From Tubulanus polymorphus (Eukaryota > Nemertea > Palaeonemertea > Tubulaniformes > Tubulanidae): a stretch of 64,000 nucleotides of DNA. The stretch covers positions 20,519,307-20,583,306 of the forward strand of contig NC_134031.1 of NCBI RefSeq assembly GCF_964204645.1. Direction: 5' to 3'. Numbering within the stretch: the stretch's first letter is position 1; each line of letters begins with the position of its first letter. The notes beneath the pieces were generated by a model, which was not told the origin of the DNA, ran no database searches, and worked only from the letters and a program-made list of their open reading frames with translations. Below are positions 13,609-24,981 of the stretch, one piece after another. A program made the position numbers and the translations under genes.

Positions 13609-15378
13609 TCAGTCGATGGTATGATAAAAGTTCTCTTCCTGGTAGTCGTCGTAGGTGCATTCAGTTCGTAGCGCATGCTCCTCCTCGGCACTCATTTCGG
13701 GTAAATGCACTATTCCCCCGTTTCGGAGGGGCTTGTCACTTCGTAAATAAATCGCGTTGCTAAACGCATGCGTGACGTCATATTCCGGTGCGGAACTAGT
13801 ACTATTGCGGGGTGTCGTGGCCGCCGATGACGAGGTCTCCACGCACTCGTAGCCAACCGCCGCTCTGTCGAAGGCTTCTTTTCTTCGCAATCTCTTAACA
13901 AACAAAATCAATATAATCACGATTATAGCCACGAGAACAATTCCTATTCCGACAGGTATGAACCAATTTTGCGCGATCCAAGACTCTCCGACGACCAACG
14001 CGGCAATCTGGGCTATCATACAATCGTCACCGTCGAATTTCTCGTACGGAAAATTCTCGTCGATTTTATGAACGACGAAGTCTTTTGATTTTTCGACAGT
14101 TTTATTGTCGAGTTTATGGACGTCGTAGGTGACTTTAAGAAGGGCGTTTGTCACTGGGTCCCCGTTCTCGCCTTTACACTGACTTAGCGTGACGATAGCC
14201 ACGAAACAATCGCGTTTGATCGCCGCACTTTTAAGCACGGCACTTATCAACCAGTGTTTCATATTGATTTCGTCTTCGTGTTTCAGATGACCGGCCAATA
14301 GTACGGGCACCCCTAACGAGTCGTGGTCTTTGTCGACGTTTATAGAAGTCTTTACTCGGTTACTGTCGAGACTTTTCTCACAATTCTCGCCGGTAAACCC
14401 CGTATGGCAATCGCAAGCGTACTCGAAATCGCCCTCGTTAACGCAAGTGCCGTTGTTTTTGCACGGACCGAACGAACACGGGTCGGGTAGGTGGCACGTA
14501 TCGCCGATATACCCGGGCGCACAGCTGCAGTTAAACTCGCCGATAAGGTCGATGCACGAACCGCCGTTCAGACACGGGCGCGAGCGGCATTCGTCGATAT
14601 CAACCTGACACTGGTCACCGGCTGTACCAGTCGGACACAGACAGTGGAATCGATTGTGATCGTCGATGCAGGTACCGCCGTTTTGACACGGTGAACTGGC
14701 GCATTCGTTTATCGCATCAGTACAAGAATCACCCGACCATCCGGGCAAACATTTCCGTTCGCCCGTCTCCTCGTCGCATAAGTAGTGACCGTTAGCGTCG
14801 TCTTGGTTCATACATTTAATCGTACATTGCGGCCCGTAGTAGTTCGGGTTACAGAACGCTTTCACCTCGATGGTAAGACTCGTCCTCGTCGAGAGAAGGA
14901 CGGTTTTCGTTTCAGCTAACGACGCCTTCTTGGCCATTGGAATGAGCACCTTCTTTCGTAAGGAATCCACGTATTCTCCGGCAGTGACTCCGATGTCGGA
15001 ATCCCAAACTTCCACTTTTAACAGGAAACCGTTTCTCCAATGTCGAATAGGGACAAGCATCGGGTTGTTAATTCCACCGATTGTAGCCCCGAAACGAATT
15101 GAGTCCATCTCGTCGATTTTATTCGTTACGAAACGCCCCAACGGACAGTTTACGTAATCGTGCGGATTACCGTCGGGATGGTCTAAACACAGTATGAAAT
15201 AGTGATCGCAAGGCGACAGGCAGAAAAACGCCCGGCCATCGCAACAATGACCGTTCGCTCCGAGTCCTTGTGGGTTCGTAAAATGGTTGAAATGAATCGA
15301 CAACATTCCATCGCTTATAACTCCAGTAATCATCCCGAACATAACGGCGAATGCCAGTATAACCGTGTTCGTATCCAT
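13609..15378 (-). CDS. Delta/Jagged-type Notch ligand, single exon
   Basis: A 589-residue type I membrane protein in one uninterrupted frame. In order: a signal peptide (about 1-22); an MNNL-like N-terminal domain (about 24-150) with the family cluster NGHCCDG and CLSPCDHYFILCL; a DSL domain (about 176-219) with CNPNYYGPQC, GHYLCD and CLPGWSGDSC; three EGF repeats (about 225-257, 261-295, 299-333), the second with the calcium-binding start DIDEC; a juxtamembrane stretch of about 135 residues; one transmembrane helix (about 470-494) followed by KRLRRK; and a 95-residue cytoplasmic tail. DSL ligands bind Notch on neighbouring cells. The absence of introns is odd, since Delta and Jagged genes usually have many. 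Only three EGF repeats make it short for a Jagged. Delta or Jagged identity is not settled. Confidence 0.93.
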   Translation of the reverse strand: MDTNTVILAFAVMFGMITGVISDGMLSIHFNHFTNPQGLGANGHCCDGRAFFCLSPCDHYFILCLDHPDGNPHDYVNCPLGRFVTNKIDEMDSIRFGATIGGINNPMLVPIRHWRNGFLLKVEVWDSDIGVTAGEYVDSLRKKVLIPMAKKASLAETKTVLLSTRTSLTIEVKAFCNPNYYGPQCTIKCMNQDDANGHYLCDEETGERKCLPGWSGDSCTDAINECASSPCQNGGTCIDDHNRFHCLCPTGTAGDQCQVDIDECRSRPCLNGGSCIDLIGEFNCSCAPGYIGDTCHLPDPCSFGPCKNNGTCVNEGDFEYACDCHTGFTGENCEKSLDSNRVKTSINVDKDHDSLGVPVLLAGHLKHEDEINMKHWLISAVLKSAAIKRDCFVAIVTLSQCKGENGDPVTNALLKVTYDVHKLDNKTVEKSKDFVVHKIDENFPYEKFDGDDCMIAQIAALVVGESWIAQNWFIPVGIGIVLVAIIVIILILFVKRLRRKEAFDRAAVGYECVETSSSAATTPRNSTSSAPEYDVTHAFSNAIYLRSDKPLRNGGIVHLPEMSAEEEHALRTECTYDDYQEENFYHTID

Positions 15379-15502
15379 TCTCGTTTATATTCCTTGGTAT
15401 CTTGGATCGATGATCAGAGTAGTCGGATTAGAGCCATCGGATTCCAGTGTACGTACGCACAGCATATAGAGCGCACAGTCAGTAGTAATATACAGATCTT
15501 TG

Positions 15503-15508
15503 TTTATA
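15503..15508 (-). promoter_or_regulatory. Possible TATA box of the Notch ligand gene
   Basis: On the minus strand TATAAA lies about 125 bases upstream of the ATG at 15378, a plausible spacing for a core promoter with a short 5' UTR. Only motif and spacing support it. Confidence 0.3.
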
Positions 15509-15539
15509 GTTCGTTAATACGTGTCTGGTAGCTGTGTGG

Positions 15540-18500
15540 AACACGCACGCCAGATAAACCCTACACAAATGACTCAGTTTAGGTCAAATGCCTTTGGCAC
15601 TTGAACTTAGACTGGTTTCGTATACTATAATTAACACAAACAAACGCGGGCACCAGTCAATGCACAGAATGACGTCATTAAAGCATAATGGATCTCATTT
15701 TATAGGCGACTCGTGAAAATAGCGTCATTGACGTTTACTTCATGAATCGGAGTTCTTCAACACAGTTAGTTCCATTCATATATTGTATTGACATCGTATT
15801 GCATAAAGGTCCACTCCTTAGGCACTCCTTAGTTCCCATCTGAACTTTTTTGGGTGTGTGGGGGGGGGGGGGGATGGAATGCTGATCTCTCAGAAATTAT
15901 TGAAAAATCTTATCAAAAAGTGATTCGTATGTATCACTTATAGACCAAACAACGTTGAAAATCAATCAATCTTGATCATTTATTCTAAAAGATAACCTTC
16001 AAAAAGCAAAATATTGAATTAGGTTGATCACTTCAAAAAAGCAAAATCGAGTTTCTTAAAAGAACTCATCAAATATTATTCTATGCATCTCGCGTGGTTT
16101 AAGACACAGAATTTTCCGCAATGTACAAAGAGGTATCGAAATCCAGGTAAATCCCTCCGTAACGTGATGACGCATGTGATACTTAGACTAGGCAATTCCC
16201 GGGTGACAGTCACTGATACACCAGTGCATTATTCCGCTTAATAACGGTGTTTACTCCTAACAAACTGCATACAATTTACCAACAGACCACTAGACTACCC
16301 AGCAATGGCGGATAGACCCTTCCTGTCGCACTTGTCGGCAAAAGTAACCAATCCCGGTATTTACTTAAGTTTCTTTAGAATTGGAGAAAGCTGGAATTTT
16401 TGAAGCACGCACTTTGATGATGATTCTATTTGGTGACAGACTTAATTATGTTATTCTATCAAACTTTGACAAACGCGGTAGAAACGGCGATAACAACTTG
16501 TGAAGTAATCAAAATATCAAATAGATAGCATAGGTAAAATTAACTTATATCTGTTAATCATTATGGGTTTTCCAATGAATCAATGAATATGTGTCCTGGA
16601 ACGGAAAGCGCCTTGTCCCATAGCAATTAAAGATTACAGAATAAGCGAGTTTTACAATCGGAATAAAGTTCGCGCGTAGAAATCTTGGCTCAGACGCTAA
16701 ATGGCTATTATCATTGTTAAGATTTATACGAGGCAAAAGTACTTTACTTGTAAACAGAGATATAGATTAGCGATTGATATGAATAACAACTGATTACGTG
16801 CAAATCGAGGTAGATATTGGAATTAAGTACACAAACATGGCAATTGTGTCAAACGATAAATATCGTGAGAAAAAAGGCGTAATTTTCTATAGGTAGAAAG
16901 GTCATGTGTTATGGTAAATTCAATGATGACTTTATAAGTAAGATATGTCCTCAGTGGCTGCATACGCAATAATTTTCATATCGAAAGCTGTTTGAACTCA
17001 GAGCTATGAATCGGTATAGGACCGAGTTCCTTAACTAAACGTATATAGTCTGCTCTTGGTTTTTTTTGAATGCAGATATAGAATAGGACACTCCTTAATT
17101 TTTGATAGTTTGGTGATGGAGGAACCTCCCTGCATCATGTTGAATGTACCCTCCCCAGCATGATTGCAAACACCCCCCTCTTCTGAACGATGTTTGTCCG
17201 CCTGCCCAGCAGAAAAAAACTCGTTTAGTGGCTAAAAGCTACAACACAAAAATTCTGAGATAATCTTAAGGAAATCCCCAGCAGACTCACCGCCGCACTA
17301 GCAGTTTCTTTTAATTTTCTTACTTCGGTAAAATATATAAACTTTTATATCTATTCGAGAGCCTCTATTACAGAGCCTCGCTCTATCAATATCAAAGGTA
17401 AGGGTTCATTCAGTGGCAAAAAGATAGTAATTTCGACGCGGACGTCGGCAAATATTTATTAATCCCACGTTTGTTGACTTAAACGGACAGCGTTGCGTAC
17501 GGTCATTACTGTACAAGACAAATTGATAATTTGCGTCGATACGCATTCATCATAGAACGGAGGAGGACAGTGTTCATCATCTGTCAGTTTCCGTACAGCC
17601 TGCAGAAGCATACTAGTATACTCAATTCGCGCATACGTCACCGCTTAGAATGGATTTCGTTTCATCGCGTTTTGAGAACACGCGTAACAAAGGGAACTGA
17701 TCCGTACCGTAATATATCGTTAAAAAGCGAAAGTAGTTTGATTAAGATGGAACGATGAGTATTTCATTACGAAGCACGATCCCGGTTCTCTTGAATTGTC
17801 TAGACCGAAAAAGACGAACGGGCACAGTTTTGGATGAAACGTTTGTTCATTTCGAAATATTCAAATCAAATGTTTGATATGATATAAAGATGAAACATAT
17901 CTCTTGGTAGTCGCTAATTACGTTATTTTAGTTTTTGCAGTTTGCGCCAGACAATTATTTTCTTAATGACCTCATTCTGTCACAGATATTATATAATGCA
18001 ACAATAATTAAATTCTGCATTTAGACGATGTGTCGACGTATCTCGCACTGGATATGATTAAGCAACATAAATCATGTTTAAAAAAACGATGCCTCTAATC
18101 AGATCACGATCACAATTTCAGCGAAATTTGTCGCGCTTGGAAAACCATGTAAAAGTCTACGACGAAATTCGACGTTGTTTTCCGCCGGTAATTTCCAATG
18201 TAATTTTCGTAGAAAAGTGTTTCACGCTGCTGCTCTCACCTTGGAGTATCAGACTTACTCCAAGCTCTCACCGAGACTACGAGCATTCAGACTCTATTGG
18301 TCGGTTTGATGAAACGACTGTATGACGACGATGAAATTCTCACGCGGCTCGGATCTGGAAGAATTTTGGAAATAAACAAACAACTCAATGGGAATAACGG
18401 GGAACCCAGGGGGTCTGCCACCTATTTTTCCGCTAAGATGATATTTTCACAGCCTGGTTGTGAAAGTCTTACACAAACAGCGCCAAATTATTGCTGGCTA

Positions 18501-19150
18501 TTTTGTTTTTGAAATCACCCTAGATTTTCTGTAAAAGATCAAACTTTGGAAAATTTGTTTTGAAGATGTACCCCCTATAACAGCGTTCGCTTTTCATGTG
18601 CCGCATATAAGTCAAAGTCATGTGCCATGTACATGTATATTTCTCTCATGGGAAGCTTTGCCCCCTATTATAATGACTCTTCTTGTATAAAGCTCATATT
18701 TTCATCACAAATGTGACGGAGGAAAATGGGTTCTGTGTTCGAGTTATCGAATGATTTAGATTTGTTGTATAGAAGCCACATTTTTCAAACTTGTTACTGC
18801 ACTGTAGCGCCTGAAACCACTCCACATGTTCAATTCGAATCCCACATTTGATCAACATCTTGAATCATCTATTTTTTCAATTCATTTATTTACGAAATCA
18901 CAGATGGATACCATGTGAATATATAATATTTGTTATAAGGGTAATTTCAGGTAAATACCCGGGTCCAGGTCCGGCTTTTATTCACCACCGGAAAAAGGTG
19001 GACTTAAGAACGTGAAACGTGACAAACGTGACACAACAACTTATTCTCACATGTTCATATCCGTCATATTGGTCGTCAAATGGCAGTCAACCGTGGATCT
19101 TACTTATAACATAGCTTCACGGCCACTATGACGTCACGTGAATAAGGTTT
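15540..19150. other. Gene-free intergenic stretch
   Basis: No exon is recognised between the Notch ligand and the Rab gene. It holds a poly-G run near 15859-15873 and AT-rich unique sequence. Part of 15540 upward is presumably ligand-gene promoter. Confidence 0.45.
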
Positions 19151-21205
19151 CTAGCACGAGCAGTTGGGATTGGATAATCCGGCACGACGGCTTTCATCTT
19201 TCATCGCAGTTCCTGTTATAACCTCAACTATTTCGGTGTCTTCTTTTAATTCTGATTTCGAGACTATTCGAAAAATTTCTGTTATAATAAGAATAAGATG
19301 ATTAAAGCATTTTCTTTTTTTACACGTCGCATGGAAATGATGAAAATAATCGAGTGAAATAAAAACATTTTCTTTCCGACCTTTGAGTAAAATTTCAAAT
19401 GCTTCGTCGACGTTTGATGAATTTAACGCCGATGTTTCAATGAAAGCCAAACCATTTTCCTCTGAAATAATTGACATGTATAAGATTCCTGGATATCAGT
19501 TTCATTTTCATATATCTGCAGATTCCATCTACTGATATTATTTTTTTACAGGATAAAAGAAAAGCAAAATAAAGAAATGTTGATAGTTCGCTGTCTTTTA
19601 CTTTTTCTTTCGATTATTTGCTAAAGGAACCGATCAACGATTATCCGAAAAATACAAATGATTTCATAAGATTCGGATCAATGTTTTGATCGGTTCAAGT
19701 AAAGATTCATGGAATTAAGTTGGAAGCCGATACCTCGTATACCGGTAACATGCTAGATTTTTCCTGCAAGTAATTAGTAAGGTAATGTTGCGATGAAGTA
19801 TGTAGGAAGTAACCGAAAACCTTGATTTCCTAATTCTTCGATGCACTTTTGCGATTGCGATTATATCGACAAACCTGCGTATTTGCTCGCCTCTTCTGAC
19901 GTCACCGTTCTCAAATGACGCAAATCGCTCTTGTTCCCGACCAAGATGACCACTGCGTTGTTGTGCACGAATTGTCGTAATTCGTCTAACCAATGTTCAA
20001 CTCTTTCGAACGTGGCACGTTTCGTTATATCGAATACCAACACGGCGCCAACAGCACCTCGGTAATATCTACAATTTATACACCGTATATTAGATAAAGG
20101 CAGACGTCTTAACTTCGAGTAGAATGAGAATTTGTTCATTTAGACATAGAACATCAAATCAAGCGTTAGATCATTTATTCTTTCGAAAACACGTACGCAT
20201 TATTTATAGCTTCGAATCGTTCTTGACCTGCAGTATCCCAAATCTGCGCCTTCATTATCTTATCATTCAAAGTAAGACTCCTGAAATCATTAATAATGGC
20301 TGAACGAATTATGAATATGTATACTTCCTATGATTACAATCTTACAATCATTAAATCTTAACTTCATCTCAAGCGTGGTAATACAAGTTATTGTATCACC
20401 ACGAACAAATGTACGTGCCATTGAAAGTCTATTGATTAGCATAAATTTTTCATTTTGTTCCTCATTCGAATCTGTGATATATGCAGAAATACGCAGATGT
20501 ATTTGTGTTCACGTAAACTTTCTATGCGTTGTATGCATTACAATTAATTTTTCATAACCACAAGCATCTTGGCCAATCCCCGCAAAATGGAAGCATTTGT
20601 CGTCTGCAGTTTACCTTGTGGCAAATTCAACGCCTATAGTCGATTTGCTGTCCAGACTGAACTCATTTCGTGTGTACCTCGATAACAAATTACTTTTACC
20701 GACTCCTGAACTGCCTATCAGTACAACTATAGAAAATACAAATGCAAAATAGTTTGTGTCAGGGTCCGTGATAATCTTTATAGTTATGCGATACAGTCAG
20801 AGTCCATTATAACGCAATCTTTGTTATTAATCCTACATTTTCCGAGAACAAATTTGCCCAATGCTACTGAAATTCGTAATGAAAAGAACTTATCATATCG
20901 CCAAAATCGTGAACGCCATTTATTGGTACCAACACTTCTTACTGTAAGACAATCAGTCTTTGTACGATAATCAATCTAATCTTTCCTCCGATGAGTCTAT
21001 CCTTGGACTGGAAACTGGTTTTAGAGTAGATGCTACGTCGCGCCTTTCTTACATTTCAGTTATTTACCGTCGCATCTTTCTTACCTTTCACGAGATAATC
21101 AAAGTGTTGAGTAAGGTATTGCGCAGGCTCCAGTTTTTTCTGGGTTTGAACGTTCGCTTCATAGGTCGTTTTCACACCGACGCGGTTTATATTACTGTCG
21201 GACAT
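19151..21205 (-). CDS. Rab11-family small GTPase, six coding exons
   Basis: Coding exons, in order of transcription: 21205-21085, 20726-20615, 20280-20197, 20068-19875, 19461-19381, 19278-19151. They sum to 720 nt (239 residues) and join in frame. All guanine-nucleotide motifs are present: P-loop GSSGVGKS, switch I STIGVEF, WDTAGQE with the catalytic glutamine, NKSD, and [18 protein letters not shown] and YYRGAVGA are typical of the Rab11/Rab25 group, which acts in recycling-endosome traffic. The C-terminus CSC is a double-cysteine geranylgeranylation signal. Two oddities: the N-terminus is about 28 residues longer than usual for Rab11 before DYLVKVVLIG, and the P-loop has Ser where Rab11 usually has Asp. 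The intron 5 donor is a weak GTCGG. Whether it is the main Rab11 or a divergent paralogue is open. Confidence 0.9.
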
Positions 21206-21851
21206 TATAGCTTGTTTTCTAATGAAGAACTACAGTCTACTCTCCCGGTGCCATAGATGCCTTTTCTTTTACTATCCTGTTCTTCTGACGTGGAGTTAGG
21301 TACGGTACCGAAAAATAACTATGACTCTATATCGCCGGCCTTATGACAATGTGGGCCAATGACTCATACACAAGTTTCCTATACGACTATCAAGTGGCAA
21401 TGTCGTTTTACTCAAGAATACTGAATATAAATCTTTTTATCGAAAACCTAGGTCTAAATACAGATAAAGAGAATAAACTGAAAAAGCCGATATTACTCTT
21501 GGAGATATGTGTTTTATGTGGAGACCCTCGTAAAAAATGGTGAATATACGTTAATAACTGGACCTATTTTAGTTTGATGCCGTCAGTACCAGTCATTTTA
21601 TTTGCGATGTGATGTAATCTGCTTTCAGTCACACGGAACTGTTGAAGTGGCTTCTGAAATTTGAAATCTTCTATGCGATTTATGGTTTCAGTAAGATCGT
21701 TGTCTGTCAGATATTGGTAAACGCCTCGCGTAGACAATCGAAAACTCTATCAAAACAAACTAAATTATACAACATTTCATTCATACAACTATCTGTATTA
21801 TTTCATAATCAAATATCAATATGCTAATTTGTTGGCTATTTGAAAAAAAAT

Positions 21852-22144
21852 CTAGTTCCTGCAGCATTTGCCGATACCCCAGCTGCAACAGTTGCTGCTT
21901 GGTCCGCCGATCAGCCAGTAGGTTCCCTGGCCCAAACCGAATCTTCCTGGGCAGAAACATGGTACACCTCTTCTGGCAATATGTACTTCCGTCTCTGAAA
22001 ATTTGAGGAATCATCACGTGAATTTCAAACAAACTACATAGTTCAAACGTAGATCGAAAATAAGAAAAGAATTTACGCACCTTCAGCGGTGACGGCTCCG
22101 AGGACCATGAAGACGGCCAAAGCAACGAACAAAGTCTTGTACAT
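21852..22144 (-). CDS. Secreted cysteine-rich peptide A (toxin-like/defensin-like)
   Basis: Coding exons 22144-22081 (signal peptide) and 21994-21852 (mature part) give 68 residues. The first exon encodes a hydrophobic leader starting MYKTLF and ending GAVTAE. The second encodes a short propart, a dibasic RR, then a mature peptide of 38 residues starting GVPC, with six cysteines as CxC, CC and CC, a YW pair and GGP between the first and second groups. A non-coding exon ending at 22233 splices in front. The opening GxPCxC, the central W and the terminal CC recall sea-anemone channel toxins and defensin-like peptides, but the spacing of the middle cysteines differs from those families as I know them. 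Peptide C is nearly identical: the mature exons differ by three bases and one residue. Venom, mucus or antimicrobial function are all possible. Confidence 0.85.
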
Positions 22145-22232
22145 TCTGAAATATAAGATATCGCAAATTATCTTTGTTCCGATCTGAATACAATCAAATT
22201 TTGTTGACAGAATGTAATAACCGGTAGTGTAC

Positions 22233-22300
22233 CTGAATGTAGTGGTAGGTGATGTCTGTGTAAAGAACAGTGAATTCTAGTAAGATAGATCCTATATTTA
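22233..22300 (-). promoter_or_regulatory. 5' non-coding exon and core promoter of peptide A
   Basis: On the minus strand, a TATA-like AAATATAGG (22300-22291) is followed by a short exon ending ACATTCAG at 22233 with donor GTAC. The same arrangement ending CATTCAG|GTA is found at 24758, 27743 and 30408 in the other three family members, which supports it as a shared untranslated first exon. Exact transcription starts are inferred. Confidence 0.6.
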
Positions 22301-22318
22301 TTGTTTTTGCAAAGAAGA

Positions 22319-22341
22319 GGCAACATGACACCAACCCATTA
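22319..22341. repeat. 23-bp direct repeat upstream of peptide A, copy 1
   Basis: The block starting 'ggcaacatgacaccaac' and ending 'ccatta' is repeated without change at 23769-23791. A diverged version lies near 27827, at the equivalent position upstream of peptide C. It lies just upstream of the putative TATA box of gene A and may be a promoter element. Confidence 0.7.
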
Positions 22342-22618
22342 GCGGATATTAGAATCGAGAGCGTTTTGAATCGGCTTAAGAGATATTTTGGATATTTGTA
22401 ATATTCATGAACCGTTCATTTCAGCAATTATTTTTTTTAAATTTTCCATGCTTTGAAGGTCACGTTCGTGCTGTTGACTGTGCACAATGCGTTTTAAAGG
22501 TGAAACTTTGTATCACTCAGAAAAATTGTAAAAATTCTTCGAGGAAAAACACAAAACTGATATAGAAATCTAATTGATTGCAACTATACCTGTTATGTCG
22601 TTTAGGGTATCACACTTC

Positions 22619-22905
22619 TATTATAGGTGTCCCTAGGGAGGTTCGGTAGTTCAAACGAACCCCCTTTTTGAATTTTCAAACGTCGGCACATGGTCTGCAT
22701 TTGCTAATTTAACAAAATAAAATCGATACATGCAAAGTAAACTGGAACCAGTCTACCTATCGGCCTCAGATTGCACCAGAACGCGCCTGCATGCACGAAA
22801 TTTTCAAAAATTTTCCGGGGAGGACCCCCAGACGACCCCCTGTTTCTAAAATCGAACTCCCTCCAAAAAACTGGGGACCCCCATGTCTATTGTTGGGTCA
22901 CTAGA
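22619..22905. repeat. G/C-rich block, probable dispersed element
   Basis: About 290 bases are rich in runs of C and G (accccc, ccgggg, gacccccag), unlike the AT-rich surroundings, and have no open frame. They begin near 'ggaggttcggtagttcaaacg' type sequence and end near 'ggggacccccatg'. It looks like an inserted non-coding repeat; no second full copy is in the window. Confidence 0.35.
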
Positions 22906-23559
22906 GGGATGGTTTAGCCGGATGGGTGATGGACACGTCGCCACTCTGGAGTAATAAGGCCGACATTTTGTAACATCGCTCGAATCCAGGTAAAATCAGT
23001 CCGGGAATCTTTCTCGGTGGGTTAGGCTACAGATGAGGTCACGTGTCTGTGCGTATCGAACGTTGACTGTGTCTGACTACATCCATATCTCAAAACGAGA
23101 AAAACCCAAAAACCAAACTTTGCCGGGCAAAGGTTAACATTTTTGTGCGGCGAAATTTGTCTAAGCGCATTCAAATTTGTTTTGTGCGTTCTCGTGGAGT
23201 ATGATAATACATGGATGCGGCCCGAATCAGCCATCATAGATTTTCATGTACGCGCATTCTTTGCCCATAGAAATTTCCTTCTTTGATGTCTATTTGTGAA
23301 ACCGCATAATTAATAACACTGGCATGTAATATCTGTATCGTATGAATGTTTCAATTCTGGAACGCATGCGCAGTACGACCAGCCCACCGTGCGATACGCA
23401 ATACGCCAACAACCAATACCTTCTAGATAGGATCACACTTCGGTGCATTGTGTTTTTTTCCTTGTGGTTAAAGTAAGAAAGTTTTACACATTAGAAGGTC
23501 ACACCACTTGCGTTGATGTTTGGTTTGCGAGGAAACAACCTATGGTGGATTATTTATGA

Positions 23560-24290
23560 AACGAAAGTTCCTTTAAGCACATAGTTGAAACAACGTGATT
23601 TCAGCACCTATTCCAAAGAACTTTTTGTTCCTACAAATAACTTTTTAGGTCCTTCAAAAATCTACTTTTTATTTGTTTCAAGTCCGTAAACAGTAAATTT
23701 AAGCACCTCATGAAATTTATATTTTTTGTTCCGAAAAAGGCAATTCCTACATTTGTTTTTTGCCAAGGGGCAACATGACACCAACCCATTAAGACTATTT
23801 TGCATATTTGCAAATGAAGCAGTAAGTCTAAACATTTTCGCATCTAAATGTCACATTAGTTCTGTGAACTGCATAGAGATTCGTGCTGAAAGGTCAAACT
23901 CAAACTGAATTGCATCATCCAAAGAAGTTGAATCAAAAAGACAAGACAAACCTGCGTTTGCGTAGAAACGACTTTAATGACGCTTAACTCGTGAAAAAAA
24001 ATTTAAGTTCGTAATATCAGCACCCGGTTGAAACAACCTTTTAGTTTAGAAATCAACTTTGATAGATAGGCGGCCGGCCGGGTCAGCTTTCAAGCTCTGC
24101 AGAAGCGAGAAGCAAGGAATCAATTTTTTAGCCTCAAGGTGTTTAACTTGTGAAAAATCTTCAAGCTTGTAATTTCGGCACCCGATGAAAACAAAAACCT
24201 TTTAGTTCAGAAACAACTTTAAAGGTCCCGAAAGAAACTTTTCTTCAGACCATGAAAGTTGATTTCAGCACGTGCTGAAAACTCTTTTGT
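23560..24290. repeat. Degenerate repeat block between peptides A and B
   Basis: Short phrases recur in variant form: 'tttcagcacc', 'gaaacaacctttta', 'gtttagaaa', 'aaagtcccgaaagaaac'. At least three loosely ordered copies are visible, interrupted at about 24060-24130 by another element that also occurs at 52570-52650 ('gataggcggcc' to 'ttttagcct'). Confidence 0.5.
23742..23830 (-). pseudogene. Relic promoter copy of the peptide A/C type
   Basis: From about 23742 ('cctacatttg') through the 23-bp block at 23769-23791 to 'ttttgcatatttg', the sequence follows the promoter regions of peptides A (22291 onward) and C (27810 onward). No signal-peptide exon or mature exon is found on the minus strand below it. 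It reads as the 5' remnant of a third minus-strand family member whose body was lost, or as a promoter-only duplication. Confidence 0.4.
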
Positions 24291-24721
24291 TTCGAAAAAA
24301 TATTTTAACTTGACAAAATTCGATCCTAGTGAAATATTCGCGAGTTGTCTGCCTATGCAATCACGTAACATTCCAAGTGATTGATTTATGTAAAAAATGT
24401 TACTTAATTAATCTTATTAGGACAAATTTTTTCCAGACAAAAATGTTATTTTCTAGTGGGTGGTTTGCGACTATTTTTTTTACGGAGTGTCGAAAACAAT
24501 TATTTTTTTTCATCAATTTGTGGTTTAATGACCCGAAATACTTATGCAAATCTACAGTCGAAACAGAAATAATGAAATGCACAATTCAAAATGTCAAGGT
24601 AACGAAAAGTATCAAATCTGAACAATTTTACGCAAATGCAAATTAGTGAAACGCGTTGATCCGAACGAAATCCGATTATGAGTTACAAATAAAAGGCCCG
24701 ACAAATCGAGTGTTTTTTGTT

Positions 24722-24758
24722 GAATTGTCTGCACAGTCAAGTCTATAACAACATTCAG
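24722..24758 (+). promoter_or_regulatory. 5' non-coding exon of peptide B
   Basis: The phrase 'tgaattgtctgcaca' through 'acattcag' followed by donor GTACAG is repeated with few changes at 30371-30408 in front of peptide D. A TATA-like AATAAAAG lies near 24687. The acceptor is at 24980, two bases before the ATG. Confidence 0.6.
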
Positions 24759-24981
24759 GTACAGTTAATATTCTTATCTGGTCGCTGATATTCAAATTGA
24801 AACATTTCCGTATCTTCGCAATTTTTTATTTTTAGTGCCGTTATTTTCAGGTCTTATACGCATGAAATCAAAAATACTGCATCTTTATGTATTTATCGTG
24901 AAATGTGTTGTATGATATTTTACGTTGACGAATATTCGATATTTGCGATATATCGAATTTTCGTCGTTTTTATTTTCCAGA

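Noticed and set aside
14330-15157. Plus-strand open frames opposite the Notch ligand
   Set aside because: Antisense shadows of the cysteine-rich coding exon without motifs or starts of their own.
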